Source: an uncultured Holdemania sp. | GTDB lineage: Bacteria; Bacillota_I; Bacilli_A; Erysipelotrichales; Erysipelotrichaceae | Direction: 5' to 3' | Length of the DNA stretch: 64,000 nucleotides | Assembly (NCBI GenBank): GCA_904395815.1 | Contig: CAJFOC010000024.1 | Location: 1-64,000 of the forward strand | In this document: positions 39,212 to 49,480 of the stretch, in pieces | Layout of the letters: every line of letters begins with the position of its first letter | Position numbering within the stretch: position 1 is the first letter of the stretch | Translations under genes and position numbers: made by a program | The notes under the pieces: model-generated | Told to the model about the DNA's origin: nothing | The model's database searches: none | What the model saw: the letters and a program-made list of their open reading frames with translations, nothing else

Positions 39212-40294
39212 ATGGACGCAATAACACAGAGACTGGAATCGATTGCGAAGCGTTACCAGGAAATCAACGAAGAAATGCTCAGACCGGAAATTGTTTCCGA
39301 TCCGAGACAGCTGGCGAAGCTGGGGAAGGAACAGGCTTCGCTGCGGCAGTCGGTCGAGGCGTATGAGGAGCTGAAAAATCTGAATTCTCACATCGATCAG
39401 GCGCTGCAGATGGAAAAGGAAAGCGATCCGGAACTGAAGGAAATGGCGCAGATGGAGCTGGAAGAGCTGCAGCCGCGCCGTCAGGAACTGCTGAAAAAGA
39501 TTGAAGTGCTGCTGATACCGAAGGATCCGGATGATGATCACGACTGCATTGTGGAAATCCGCGGTGCTGCTGGGGGCGATGAAGGCAATATCTTTGCCGG
39601 AGATCTGTATCGGATGTATACCCGTTATGCGGAAGCGCAGGGCTGGAAGGTTCAGGTTCTGGAAATGAGCGAATCGGAAGCGGGCGGATTCTCGCAGATT
39701 TCCTTTCTGATCAAAGGCAATGAAGTGTATCGTCATCTGAAATTTGAATCCGGAGCGCACCGTGTTCAGCGGGTGCCCAAGACGGAAACCCAGGGACGGA
39801 TTCATACGTCCACGGCGACCGTGCTGGTGTTGCCGGATGCGGAGGAAGCGGACATTGAAATCGATCCGGCGGATCTAACCATTGAGACGCATCGGGCCTC
39901 CGGCGCTGGCGGGCAGCATATCAACAAAACGGATTCGGCGGTACGTATTGTCCATGTGCCGACCGGGATCACGGTCAACTGTCAGGATGGCCGTTCTCAG
40001 CACGAAAACCGGGAAACGGCGATGCGTCTGATCCGCGCCCGGGTGTATGAGGAAATCAGCCGCCAGCGGGAAGAAGCAGAAGGGGCGCAGCGGCGGGCCA
40101 AAATCGGAACGGGTGACCGTTCGGAAAAGATCCGTACTTACAATTATCCGCAAAACCGGGTGACCGATCATCGCATCGGCTACACCGTCAATCAGCTGGA
40201 CAGGATTATGGAAGGACGGCTGGATGATCTGATTGCCGCTCTTTTGGCGGAGGAGCAGCGTCAGAAACTGGCCGGGGAGAAACAGGATGCCTAG
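39212..40294 (+). CDS. prfA: peptide chain release factor 1
   Basis: ASGAGGQHINKTDSAVRI GGQ motif. Confidence 0.96.
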   Translation: MDAITQRLESIAKRYQEINEEMLRPEIVSDPRQLAKLGKEQASLRQSVEAYEELKNLNSHIDQALQMEKESDPELKEMAQMELEELQPRRQELLKKIEVLLIPKDPDDDHDCIVEIRGAAGGDEGNIFAGDLYRMYTRYAEAQGWKVQVLEMSESEAGGFSQISFLIKGNEVYRHLKFESGAHRVQRVPKTETQGRIHTSTATVLVLPDAEEADIEIDPADLTIETHRASGAGGQHINKTDSAVRIVHVPTGITVNCQDGRSQHENRETAMRLIRARVYEEISRQREEAEGAQRRAKIGTGDRSEKIRTYNYPQNRVTDHRIGYTVNQLDRIMEGRLDDLIAALLAEEQRQKLAGEKQDA

Positions 40295-41153
40295 TTACCG
40301 TCAGCTGGTACATCAGTGGGATGCGCAGCTGCAGCAGCATCAGATTCCGCTGGAAACCGCCCGTGTGTTTCTGCTGGAGCTGACCCGGCAGCAGGATGTG
40401 GATCTGTATCTGAATTATGAACAGCCGGCCTCGGAATCGATCATTCAGGCGTTTGAAGCCGGGATGGCGCGGATTGTGAAGCAGGAACCGCTGGCCTATG
40501 TGCTGGGGTATTCCTGGTTTTACGGTTATCCGATTCAGGTGAATGAAGATGTGCTGATTCCCCGCCCGGAAACCGAAGAGCTGGTCGCTCAGATTCTGGC
40601 CCGTACGGACGAGCTGTTTACGGATTCTTCGTTTATTGAAGCAGCGGATATCGGCACCGGCAGCGGAGCGATTGCGCTGGCCTTGGCGAAAGAGGAGCCC
40701 AAAATGCGGATGGTGGCCACTGATATCAGTGAAAAGGCGATTGCGGTGGCGCAGACCAATGCCCGTGCTTTGGCGGTGCCGGTTCGGTTTCTGGTTGGCG
40801 ATATGGCTCAGCCATTGATCGAGCAGCGGCTGAAGCTGGATCTGGTGGTCTGCAACCCGCCTTACATTCCCGATCAGGAAGTGCTGGAAGCTTCCGTGGC
40901 GGAGTATGAGCCGCACGTGGCGCTGTTTGGCGGAGAGGATGGCCTGAAGTTTTACCGTCAGGTGTTTGCCGCCGCGCCGTTGATTCTGAAAGACAAGGCG
41001 CTGATGGCGTTTGAAATCGGATGGAATCAGAAAGAGGCGCTGTTACAGGAGGTGGCGGCCGCTTTTCCTGAGGCTCAGGCGGAAGTGGTGCGCGATATCA
41101 ACGGCAAGGATCGGATGCTGTTTGTGACCTTTTCTGGCGGACAGCAGGAATAA
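40287..41153 (+). CDS. prmC: peptide chain release factor N5-glutamine methyltransferase
   Basis: IGTGSGAIALALA and CNPPYIP motifs; follows prfA. Confidence 0.94.
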   Translation: MPSYRQLVHQWDAQLQQHQIPLETARVFLLELTRQQDVDLYLNYEQPASESIIQAFEAGMARIVKQEPLAYVLGYSWFYGYPIQVNEDVLIPRPETEELVAQILARTDELFTDSSFIEAADIGTGSGAIALALAKEEPKMRMVATDISEKAIAVAQTNARALAVPVRFLVGDMAQPLIEQRLKLDLVVCNPPYIPDQEVLEASVAEYEPHVALFGGEDGLKFYRQVFAAAPLILKDKALMAFEIGWNQKEALLQEVAAAFPEAQAEVVRDINGKDRMLFVTFSGGQQE

Positions 41154-41201
41154 AACAGGAAAATCCGTCCATCCTGAAGACCACAGGAAAGGACGGATAG
41201 G

Positions 41202-41579
41202 ATGCGTAAAGCAGGGGTATTGATCGTGCTGCTGATGTTTTGTTCGGTGTGTACGGTGATCGGAGAAACGCCTCAGGTTCACTGGCGGATTCAGGCGGAT
41301 TCCCGGACTAACGAGGAAGCGGCGCTGAAAGTGAAAATTGCGGATCTGTACGTTCAGCTGACCGAAGGCGTGGATGAAAAATCCCGGCCGGTACTGATCG
41401 CGCAGAGTCTTGACTGGTTTGAGTTTGATGAGGATATCCACGCCAGTTATGAAGCGGATACGCTGGTGATTGTACAGGGCGATGGCCAGGGCAGTCAATT
41501 CAGCGGTACCTTTGACACCTTCAGCTGCGGCCGGCCGGTTCAGCCGCGCTCCTGGTTTGCCGAACTGCTGGGCGGCTGA
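41202..41579 (+). CDS. small secreted protein, SpoIIR-like in sequence and position
   Basis: Signal-peptide N-terminus; HWRIQADSRTNEEAALKVKIAD and YEADTLVIVQGDGQGSQFSGTFDTFSC resemble SpoIIR blocks; located after prmC. Confidence 0.5.
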   Translation: MRKAGVLIVLLMFCSVCTVIGETPQVHWRIQADSRTNEEAALKVKIADLYVQLTEGVDEKSRPVLIAQSLDWFEFDEDIHASYEADTLVIVQGDGQGSQFSGTFDTFSCGRPVQPRSWFAELLGG

Positions 41580-41649
41580 ATCCAGGATGTATTGGGCTTA
41601 GCCTGTGCGCCAGAGGCCGAAGAGAAGGACTTGTATCGCGAAACAGCCG

Positions 41650-41684
41650 GGTTTTCCCTTTTTTGGGGAAGCCCGGTTTTGTGT
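41650..41684 (+). terminator. intrinsic terminator
   Basis: CCGGGTTTTCCC...GGGGAAGCCCGG TTTTG. Confidence 0.65.
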
Positions 41685-41727
41685 TATAATGAAATCAGAG
41701 GATTTTCTGTGGAAAGGGTGGGATCCA

Positions 41728-42408
41728 ATGGAAATACGTCAGCTCAAAGATCATTTTTACAGCATCGAGGAAGGTCATGTGCGCTGTTTTCTGGCTGTGG
41801 GAGAGCGCGAGGCGCTGGTAATTGACGCCGGGATTGAAAAAGGACTGAAGGAAAAGGTCAGAACCGTGACGGATTTGCCGCTGCGGCTGATTCTGACCCA
41901 TGCCGATCCGGATCATACTACCGCGGCATCGGAGTTTGATACCGTTCTGGCACATCCCTCGGAAATGGCTTACCTGCGATCAAGACAGAAGGAAGTGCTG
42001 AGACCGCAGCCGGTCTGGGAAGGCGACCATTTCGATCTGGGACGGTTTGATTTTGAGGTCATTCTGATCCCGGGACACACGCCGGGAAGCATTGCGCTGC
42101 TGGAAAGAAAACACCGTTTTCTGCTGTCTGGAGACAGCGTACAAAACGGCGTCATCTATCTGTTTGGCGATGCCCGCAATGATGAAGCGTTCATCAGCAG
42201 CATGCACAAGCTGCGCCGGCGTCAGGAAGAGTTTGATCTGATTTACGGCTCGCATGGAACGGTGGAGGTGCCGTTGTGCCGTATTGATCAGTGCCGGGAG
42301 ATGGTGGAGCGGATTCAGTCCGGTCAGCTGAACGGCGTGATTGCGGATCGCTTTGACAACGGCGTTTGCGAGTTCCACTGGAAAGAAGCCGGCTGTTACC
42401 ACTTCTGA
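41728..42408 (+). CDS. MBL-fold metallohydrolase
   Basis: LTHADPDHTTA and LIPGHTPGSIALLE motifs. Confidence 0.88.
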   Translation: MEIRQLKDHFYSIEEGHVRCFLAVGEREALVIDAGIEKGLKEKVRTVTDLPLRLILTHADPDHTTAASEFDTVLAHPSEMAYLRSRQKEVLRPQPVWEGDHFDLGRFDFEVILIPGHTPGSIALLERKHRFLLSGDSVQNGVIYLFGDARNDEAFISSMHKLRRRQEEFDLIYGSHGTVEVPLCRIDQCREMVERIQSGQLNGVIADRFDNGVCEFHWKEAGCYHF

Positions 42409-42522
42409 GGCGTTCGTCGTGACGGTCTGGAATTCAGAATTGCACTCTTTCAGACGAGGGGGAAGCTTTTTTGGACCAGCCGTAAACCAATCCGGCAATA
42501 ACACGAATCCGGTTGCGTTATG

Positions 42523-42549
42523 GATCATCCGATGCGGATGATCTTTTTA
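42523..42549 (+). terminator. intrinsic terminator
   Basis: GATCATCCG-ATG-CGGATGATC then TTTTTAT. Confidence 0.8.
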
Positions 42550-42554
42550 TATAA

Positions 42555-42762
42555 AAAAAACCTAGATAGTCTAGGCGTAAGAGAAAGCTTAAAGCGGAGA
42601 GATCATGCAAAAATGAGCCTCCCTGCATATAATTCGTATGTGGTCTGCAAACTGCAACGAAAACAAGGAGGAAAAAGAATGTCTCAGAAAAACTGAAGAC
42701 TTACATAGTTTATCACATACGAAATGGAATTGTAAGTATCACATAGTATTGTCAAACATCGT
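42555..42762 (+). mobile_element. IS200/IS605-family remnant: left-end hairpin plus truncated, frameshifted tnpA start
   Basis: CCTAGA-TAG-TCTAGG hairpin at 42561-42575; 42679 ATG TCT CAG then, after one extra A in an A-run, K-T-E-D-L-H-S-L-S-H-T-K-W-N-C-K-Y-H-I-V, the IS200 TnpA N-terminus. Confidence 0.75.
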
Positions 42763-43146
42763 ATGCTCGATATGACATTTGCGAATATACCCGATACAAA
42801 AGGAATCCTGATTCACAGTGATATGGGATGGCAGTATCAACATAAGAATTATAGAGATAAACTAAAAGAACAGGGTATGATTCAATCCATGTCAAGGAAA
42901 GGCAATTGTTTTGATAACTGTATTATGGAATCTTTTTTTGGACGAATGAAGACGGAAGTGTACTATGGACATGAAAAAGAGTATCTATCGTTTGAAGAGT
43001 TCAAGAAAGCTGTTGATGAATACATCGACTACTACAACAACAGAAGAATTCAATCCAAAACAAAATGGATGCCTCCCGTAATCTACAGGGAAACATCCAT
43101 AAGTTCATAGAAATCTAAATCTTTTGTGTCCAGAATTCTGGGTACA
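42763..43146 (+). pseudogene. IS3-family (IS150-like) transposase orfB C-terminal fragment with right end
   Basis: GILIHSDMGWQYQHKNYRDKLKEQGMIQSMSRKGNCFDNCIMESFFGRMKTE...YIDYYNNRRIQSKTKWMPPVIYR; N-terminal part missing. Confidence 0.85.
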
Positions 43147-43163
43147 TATCATCAGGCGGAGTT

Positions 43164-43934
43164 TCAGGCGTCAGTATGCGGACTGAGCAGCTGATGATAG
43201 GTGGACTGACGGATTCCGGCGTTGACAAACAGCGCGACGGCCGGAGCGGTGAACAGAAACAGCGGCGCCGCGTGCGCATCGTGGGGAGAAAACAGCGCTT
43301 CCAGCAACAACAGACAAGCCAGTCCGATCAGGATCAGAAAGACGCCGCCGGCGATCATCAAGGGAAAATCCCGCTGGGCAAAGCGCTGATATTCATCCTG
43401 AAGATCGCACAGCACCTCGCCATCCAGATGCAGCTGGCGGTGTTCTTTTTTCGTGCTTTGCGAGTAGCGCAGGGAAGCGTGAACCACAATCAGAACGCCT
43501 ACGCCTACCGGAATGATCATCAGCGCCGCGCCCAGATCATCGCCCCACAATAGCGGAAAGAGGACCGAGACGATCAACAGCGCGATCCCGGCGCTCAGAC
43601 CGCGGGCAAAGTCGTCACTCTGATGAAGCCGCTGTTCCACCTCCTGACGGCAAGGCTGCAGCACAAAGCGCTGAATCAGAGAATCTTCTCCGTTTTCCGC
43701 CGGCAGATCTTCCATCGACTGGGGCCGGGCGGCAGTTTGCGGTCCTTTCATCAGTTCATCGAGGGAAAGCTGAAGAATTTCGCTCAGCAGGCAGAGTTTT
43801 TCCACTTCCGGGTATCCCTGACCGCTTTCCCATTTGGACACGGCCTGGCGGGAAACGTTCAGTTCCAGAGCCAGCTGTTCCTGAGAAAGACCCAGTTCTT
43901 TACGGCGGGCCTGTAAAGTCTGTCCGAATTTCAT
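43164..43934 (-). CDS. XRE-family transcriptional regulator with C-terminal membrane segments
   Basis: FGQTLQARRKELGLSQEQLALELNVSRQAVSKWESGQGYPE HTH; hydrophobic C-terminal half. Confidence 0.88.
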   Translation of the reverse strand: MKFGQTLQARRKELGLSQEQLALELNVSRQAVSKWESGQGYPEVEKLCLLSEILQLSLDELMKGPQTAARPQSMEDLPAENGEDSLIQRFVLQPCRQEVEQRLHQSDDFARGLSAGIALLIVSVLFPLLWGDDLGAALMIIPVGVGVLIVVHASLRYSQSTKKEHRQLHLDGEVLCDLQDEYQRFAQRDFPLMIAGGVFLILIGLACLLLLEALFSPHDAHAAPLFLFTAPAVALFVNAGIRQSTYHQLLSPHTDA

Positions 43935-44121
43935 TGAAGATCACCATCCTGAGTCTCATTGTATCCAATCGCGGACAAAAAAGCTACCAATTCACGTTTG
44001 CGTTTTGTCCGCAACCTGAGGTTGACAGAAGGAAAATGAAAGTTGGAATAATAATTCAATAAGTACTGGACTTTTTTGAATAAAGCATTTACAATAGAAC
44101 CAGATAAAGGAGGAAGCAAAG

Positions 44122-44826
44122 ATGGAAAATAAGGTATTCCCGACAGTCCGTGAGCTGGTAGATCAGGTAGAGGCCACTCAGCAGGAAAATATTGAAGCTG
44201 CCGCGCAGGCCATGGCCGAATGCGTGATGAACGGCGGTATCATTCAGGCCTGGGGCGGAGGACATTCGCTGGCAGGCGCGATGGAAATTGCGCATCGTGC
44301 CGGTGGATTCATTCCAACCAAGAGAATCAACGAACCTTCCGGCGGAGCTTATGAGACGGTAGAAGGCGCCGGTACGGTCTTCATGAAGAAAGTGGATATC
44401 CGTCCAGGCGACGTTGTTTTCCTCGTTTCCAATTCCGGCCGGAACCCGCTGTGCATCGACATTGCGCTGGCAGCGAAAAAGAAAGGCGCGAAGCTGATCG
44501 CGATCACGGCGCTGGAAGCGTCCAAGCATCTGACGCCGAAGCATTCCTGCGGCAAGAATCTGTATGAGGTTTGCGACATCGTGCTTGACAACTGCACGCC
44601 GGAAGGCGACTGCTGCATCGATCTGGAAGGCTTTGACGGCAAGGTCTGCGGCATGTCGATGTTCACGACGTCGGTTCTCGTTCAGGCGGCGACGTACCGC
44701 GCTGCGCAGATTCTGGTGGAAAAGGGCATTGTTCCGCCGATGTACAAGTCGCAGAACATTGATGGCGGCCCTGAGTTCAACGAAGCTCTGGAAGCCAAAT
44801 ATGTCGATCGACTGAATCGTATTTAA
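44122..44826 (+). CDS. SIS-domain protein (UPF0309-like sugar isomerase)
   Basis: 234 aa, VFLVSNSGRNPLCIDIALAAKKKGAKLIAIT. Confidence 0.85.
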   Translation: MENKVFPTVRELVDQVEATQQENIEAAAQAMAECVMNGGIIQAWGGGHSLAGAMEIAHRAGGFIPTKRINEPSGGAYETVEGAGTVFMKKVDIRPGDVVFLVSNSGRNPLCIDIALAAKKKGAKLIAITALEASKHLTPKHSCGKNLYEVCDIVLDNCTPEGDCCIDLEGFDGKVCGMSMFTTSVLVQAATYRAAQILVEKGIVPPMYKSQNIDGGPEFNEALEAKYVDRLNRI

Positions 44827-44845
44827 TCATTGTATTCTGTCAGAA

Positions 44846-44893
44846 ACAATCCGGATTGTCACAACAGACAGTCCGGATTGTTTTGTTTTTTTA
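44846..44893 (+). terminator. intrinsic terminator
   Basis: AACAATCCGGA...TCCGGATTGTT TTGTTTTTTT. Confidence 0.8.
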
Positions 44894-45054
44894 ATGGGCC
44901 GGAATCTGCTGATCTGTCTTTTGAAAAGGAGCGTTGTTATCATGATTTTGACTGATATCCTTTTTTTTCTGAGCAGAATTGGACAAAATTATGACCATAT
45001 GCTTAAATGGATTTAACAAAACAAAGTCTTGATAAAAAGGAGGAGGTAGACCCA

Positions 45055-45849
45055 ATGACAAAATGGCTGATTTCAGATCTTGATGGGACGTTGTACCCAC
45101 GCAAAGAGAGTTCTAATCCACGGCAGCTGGAAGAAAATCTGGAGGCGGTACGCCGTTGGGTGAAGCAGGGTCATCACTTTGTTGCGGCGACAGCGCGGGG
45201 ACTGCGTCATTATGCTTCGCTGGCAGAAAAGCTGGGTTTTGAGTTCAATTATATTGGCTGTAATGGCGCGGAGGTTCGTTTGGAAACCGGGGAAACGATC
45301 GTCAAACAGATGCCAAATCGTATTTTTATTGATCTGTGCAACCTGATCCTGAAAAGCGATTGGGACGCCAGTGTGGCAACCGGGATTGACGATCAATGGG
45401 TCTGGTCATCACTGGATCGTTATCCATGTAATCGCGAAACAGTGAAGCCCTTCTGGTCATCAGCGGTCGTGGCGGATCTTAAAAAAATCGATCCTCAGTC
45501 GAAAACGGAACGAATTCAGATCTTTGTTCCGGCTGGGCAGCGCGAGGCATTGAAAGATCTGCTGCTGAACCGAAAAATTCCGGCGGGAATCACTACCAGT
45601 GATGTGGATATGATCGATATCGGTCCGCTGAACTGTTCCAAAGGCATTTCCATTCAGGAAATCTGTCAGCGATTTGGTGTTCACCGTGATCAGCTGATCG
45701 TAGCGGGGGATTCGCAGAATGATATTCCAATGTTTGAAATGACCGAACACAGTTACTGCATTGATTTGGCGGATCCGCAGGTACTCTGTCACGCTTCTCA
45801 GGCCGTATCTTCACTGGCTGAGGTGATCCGGCTGGAAGAGATGCGGTAA
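45055..45849 (+). CDS. HAD-superfamily (Cof-like) hydrolase
   Basis: ISDLDGTLYPRK motif; VAGDSQNDIPMFEMTEHSYCI. Confidence 0.88.
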   Translation: MTKWLISDLDGTLYPRKESSNPRQLEENLEAVRRWVKQGHHFVAATARGLRHYASLAEKLGFEFNYIGCNGAEVRLETGETIVKQMPNRIFIDLCNLILKSDWDASVATGIDDQWVWSSLDRYPCNRETVKPFWSSAVVADLKKIDPQSKTERIQIFVPAGQREALKDLLLNRKIPAGITTSDVDMIDIGPLNCSKGISIQEICQRFGVHRDQLIVAGDSQNDIPMFEMTEHSYCIDLADPQVLCHASQAVSSLAEVIRLEEMR

Positions 45850-46032
45850 TGGAAAGGCTGACGAAGGGAAAGGGCTGTGGCAGAGGTAAAGAACCGGTAA
45901 AAAATACATCAGAAGAATCCGGATTTCAGGAAGTCAGCTCTTGCAATTTGTCCATTTCCTGAAATAATGAAAGAAGAAAGAGGAAAAGAGGAACGCTGGA
46001 TGAAATCCGGCGTTCATTTGTGGAGGAAAGAG

Positions 46033-48111
46033 ATGAAAAAACTGAAAATCGCGCTGGCCGCGCTGTTGTTGTGCGCCGGCTGTTCCAGTCCGGCCGAAGC
46101 GCCGCAGTCAACGTCGACCTCTTCGCCCCAGCCGGTTGTGGAAACTGAGGAAATGGCGGAACTGGCGCAGCAGCAGGCTCAGATGCTGGTCTCATCGGGC
46201 GGAGCGCTCAGCGTACAATATGCGCTGATGAAAGACGGGGAACTGCTTATATCCGGTCAGGCTGGAACGTTCAGTCCCAGTCAGCAGCGCGAACTGAGCG
46301 CACAGGATCAGTATACGATCGGTTCGGTCAGCAAGATGTTTGTGACGGCGGCGGTGATGAAGCTGCAGCAGGAAGGCAAGCTGTCCCTTTCGGACAAGGT
46401 GGTGGATCTGCTGCCGGAATTTGAAATGGCGGATGAGCGTTACACGCAGATTACCGTGCGGATGCTGCTGAACCATTCGTCCGGGCTGCCGGGATCTTCG
46501 TTTACCAACGGATTTACATTCAGTTACGAAACCGATACGCACGATACGTTTCTGGATCATCTGAAAGAGTCCCGCCTGCAGGCGGATCCGGGCGCGTATT
46601 CCGTATACAGCAACGATGGTTTTATGCTGGCGGAGCTGGTGGTGGAAGCGGTCAGCGGCCAGAGCCTGACGGAATATCTGCGTGAAAACTTTTTTGAGCC
46701 GCTGGGCATGACAAGCACACAGACGCCGGCGGAACCGCTGGACACGGAAAAAACAGCCCGGCTGGTGACGACGGGAGGACGCGAAGTAGAAGCGGACATC
46801 GTCAACATGATCGGCACCGGCGGAATTCTGTCCACCGCGGAAGATCTGTGCCGCTTCGGTCAGATTTTCATGCCGGGCAATGAAGTGCTGACCGATGCGT
46901 CGCTGGAAGCGATGATGAACAGGGAATATGCCCGGGGAATCTGGCCGAGCCAGCAATGGAATTCGCTGGGTTATGGTCTGGGCTGGGACAGCGTGGATCT
47001 GTATCCGTTTGCACAGTCGGGCGAAGGCATTACAGCGCTGACCAAAGGCGGCGATACGCTGTTGTCCCATGCGGCCTTTACCGTAGTGCCTCAATACGGT
47101 CTGACCGCGGTCGTACTCAGCTCCGGGGGCAGCAGCGCAACCAATCAGCTGATGGCCAACTCGATGCTGACGCAGGCGCTGATCGCGCAGAACGCGATGT
47201 CGGAACCGGCTTCCGCGGTATTGCCGGATGAGCCGGAAGTCAGTCAGCCGATCGACCAGCAGCTGGCCGCGATGGCCGGAGTCTATGCGGATTCCACCTC
47301 GCTGTATACCATTGCCTTTGAAGAAGACGGCACGCTGACGCTGACTTCGGAACTGCTGCCGGATCAGCCGATTTCCGCCAAGCATCTGGGAGATGGGAAA
47401 TTCCTGTATCCGTCGATGATGAACGATCAGCTGTTCAGCTTTGAACAGCAGGGTGGCCATACCTATCTTAAGGTGGAAGCCGTTTCCATGGTGCTGGGGC
47501 TGGGATCGGTCGCAACGACGGTGTACTATGTGATGAAAGTGGAAGACAATCCGCTTGATGCGCAGGTTCAGGCCGCCTGGGAAGCCCGCAGCGGTCAGAA
47601 TTATCTGCTGGTCAGTGAGAAGCCGACTTCCCAGCTGCTGGAAATGATGCTGCCGGCTGCGCCGGTGACGCTGAGCACGTTTGCGGAAGGCTATGTCAAC
47701 GCGCATCAGATTGTGGATGAAAACCGGGCTTTGGCCATCGTTCAGATTCCGGGTACCGGCAGCCGCGATCAGTTTGACTATCATTTCTTTACCGAAGAGG
47801 GTGTGGAATATCTGAGCGCAGCCGGAGATCTGTACATCAGTACGGCAGCGGTTCCGGCGCTGGAAAAGGGAACTACCCAGGTTCAGGGAAAGGATCAGGG
47901 GCATATTCAGTGGCTGAGCATCGATCCGCAGCTTGCTTCTCTGACACTGAATGTCACGACCCAGGATGTTGCCTTTTTGGTTTACGATCAGAACGGCAGC
48001 TGCGTTTTTGACAGCGTGCTGGATGAGGGCCGCGAGGTTTCGCTGCCGCAGGGCGGCTGGCTGGCTCTGTGCCCGCAGGCCGGACAGAGCGTGGAACTGA
48101 CGGTACGCTGA
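46033..48111 (+). CDS. serine hydrolase lipoprotein (class C beta-lactamase-like)
   Basis: Lipobox LLCAGCSS; YTIGSVSKMFVTAAVM SxxK; YSN-type motif VYSNDGFMLAELV. Confidence 0.88.
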   Translation: MKKLKIALAALLLCAGCSSPAEAPQSTSTSSPQPVVETEEMAELAQQQAQMLVSSGGALSVQYALMKDGELLISGQAGTFSPSQQRELSAQDQYTIGSVSKMFVTAAVMKLQQEGKLSLSDKVVDLLPEFEMADERYTQITVRMLLNHSSGLPGSSFTNGFTFSYETDTHDTFLDHLKESRLQADPGAYSVYSNDGFMLAELVVEAVSGQSLTEYLRENFFEPLGMTSTQTPAEPLDTEKTARLVTTGGREVEADIVNMIGTGGILSTAEDLCRFGQIFMPGNEVLTDASLEAMMNREYARGIWPSQQWNSLGYGLGWDSVDLYPFAQSGEGITALTKGGDTLLSHAAFTVVPQYGLTAVVLSSGGSSATNQLMANSMLTQALIAQNAMSEPASAVLPDEPEVSQPIDQQLAAMAGVYADSTSLYTIAFEEDGTLTLTSELLPDQPISAKHLGDGKFLYPSMMNDQLFSFEQQGGHTYLKVEAVSMVLGLGSVATTVYYVMKVEDNPLDAQVQAAWEARSGQNYLLVSEKPTSQLLEMMLPAAPVTLSTFAEGYVNAHQIVDENRALAIVQIPGTGSRDQFDYHFFTEEGVEYLSAAGDLYISTAAVPALEKGTTQVQGKDQGHIQWLSIDPQLASLTLNVTTQDVAFLVYDQNGSCVFDSVLDEGREVSLPQGGWLALCPQAGQSVELTVR

Positions 48112-48124
48112 AATCCGTTTTTTT

Positions 48125-48153
48125 GAGGATCAGATTTTTCTGATCCTTTTTCA
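48125..48153 (+). terminator. intrinsic terminator
   Basis: GGATCAGA-ttttt-CTGATCC TTTTT. Confidence 0.75.
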
Positions 48154-48233
48154 TCTTTCATCATCCCCGCCGTCTTTTCCAGGGCGGGTCGTGCTATAAT
48201 CTAAAAGGATGAACATCAATGGAGGAAAGCAGA

Positions 48234-49463
48234 ATGAAAGATCAACAGCTGAGTCAGCTCATCGCGCGGGAAACCCGGCGGCAGACGCAGAACATCGAGC
48301 TGATTGCCTCAGAGAATTATGTTTCTGCCGATGTGCTGGAAGCGGTAGGCTCCATCCTGACCAACAAGTATGCGGAAGGCTATCCTGGCCGGCGTTATTA
48401 TGGCGGCTGCGAGGAGGTCGATCAGGTGGAAAATCTGGCCAGAGAGCGGCTGTGTCAGCTTTTTGGTGCGGAACATGCCAACGTTCAGCCCCATTCCGGT
48501 TCCCAGGCCAACATGGCGGTGTACATGACGGTGCTGAATCCGGGCGACAGGGTGCTGGGCATGGATCTGAATTCCGGCGGACATCTGACGCATGGTCACA
48601 CGCTGAATTTTTCAGGCCGGCTGTATGAATTTCACAGCTATGGCGTGGATCGGGAAAGCGAACAGATCCATTATGACGAGGTGCTGAGTATTGCCCGCCA
48701 GGTTCGGCCGAAGCTGATTGTGGCCGGCGCCAGCGCGTATCCGCGGCAGATTGATTTCCGGCGGTTTCGCGAGATTGCCGATGAGGTGGGCGCGGTTTTG
48801 ATGGTGGATATGGCGCATATCGCCGGACTGGTGGCTGCAGGCGAGCACATGAATCCGGTGCCGTATGCGGATTTTGTCACGTCCACCACCCACAAAACGC
48901 TGCGCGGTCCGCGCGGCGGAGTGATTCTGTGCAGACAGCAGTTTGCCCGGGATCTGGATCGCAACGTCTTTCCGGGCATGCAGGGCGGACCACTGATGCA
49001 TGTCATCGCCGGCAAGGCGGTCTGTTTTTACGAGGCGCTGCAGCCGGAATTCAAAGACTATGCCCGTCAGGTGATCCGTAACTGCCAGGCGTTTGCGCAG
49101 GCATTGCAGCAGCAGGGATTCCGGCTGATCAGCGGCGGATCAGACAATCATCTGATTCTGGCCGAGGTGAAAGGCCCGTTTGGACTCAGCGGCAGACAGG
49201 CGGAAGCGCTGCTGGATGAAATTCATATCACCTGCAACAAAAACGCCATTCCGTTTGATCCGGAAAAACCGATGGTCACCAGCGGGATCCGGCTGGGAAC
49301 CGCGGCGATGACGACCCGTGGATTTAAAGAAGAGGAATTCCGTCAGGTCGCCAGATGGATGGGGCAGGTGCTGTCAGAGCCGGACAACACGGCGCTGAAA
49401 GAGCGGCTTCGTCAGGAAGTGATCGAGCTGACTTCCCGGTATCCTTTGATCCGCAATGATTGA
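48234..49463 (+). CDS. glyA: serine hydroxymethyltransferase
   Basis: [26 protein letters not shown]-lysine motif. Confidence 0.96.
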   Translation: MKDQQLSQLIARETRRQTQNIELIASENYVSADVLEAVGSILTNKYAEGYPGRRYYGGCEEVDQVENLARERLCQLFGAEHANVQPHSGSQANMAVYMTVLNPGDRVLGMDLNSGGHLTHGHTLNFSGRLYEFHSYGVDRESEQIHYDEVLSIARQVRPKLIVAGASAYPRQIDFRRFREIADEVGAVLMVDMAHIAGLVAAGEHMNPVPYADFVTSTTHKTLRGPRGGVILCRQQFARDLDRNVFPGMQGGPLMHVIAGKAVCFYEALQPEFKDYARQVIRNCQAFAQALQQQGFRLISGGSDNHLILAEVKGPFGLSGRQAEALLDEIHITCNKNAIPFDPEKPMVTSGIRLGTAAMTTRGFKEEEFRQVARWMGQVLSEPDNTALKERLRQEVIELTSRYPLIRND

Positions 49464-49480
49464 CAGAAAGGAAGAAAGAA

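Noticed and set aside
37857-39227. 456-aa minus-strand ORF opposite the MATE gene
   Set aside because: Antisense shadow, low-complexity His/Gln/Arg composition.
46192-47904. 570-aa minus-strand ORF opposite the serine hydrolase
   Set aside because: Antisense shadow; sense strand has lipobox and SxxK motif.
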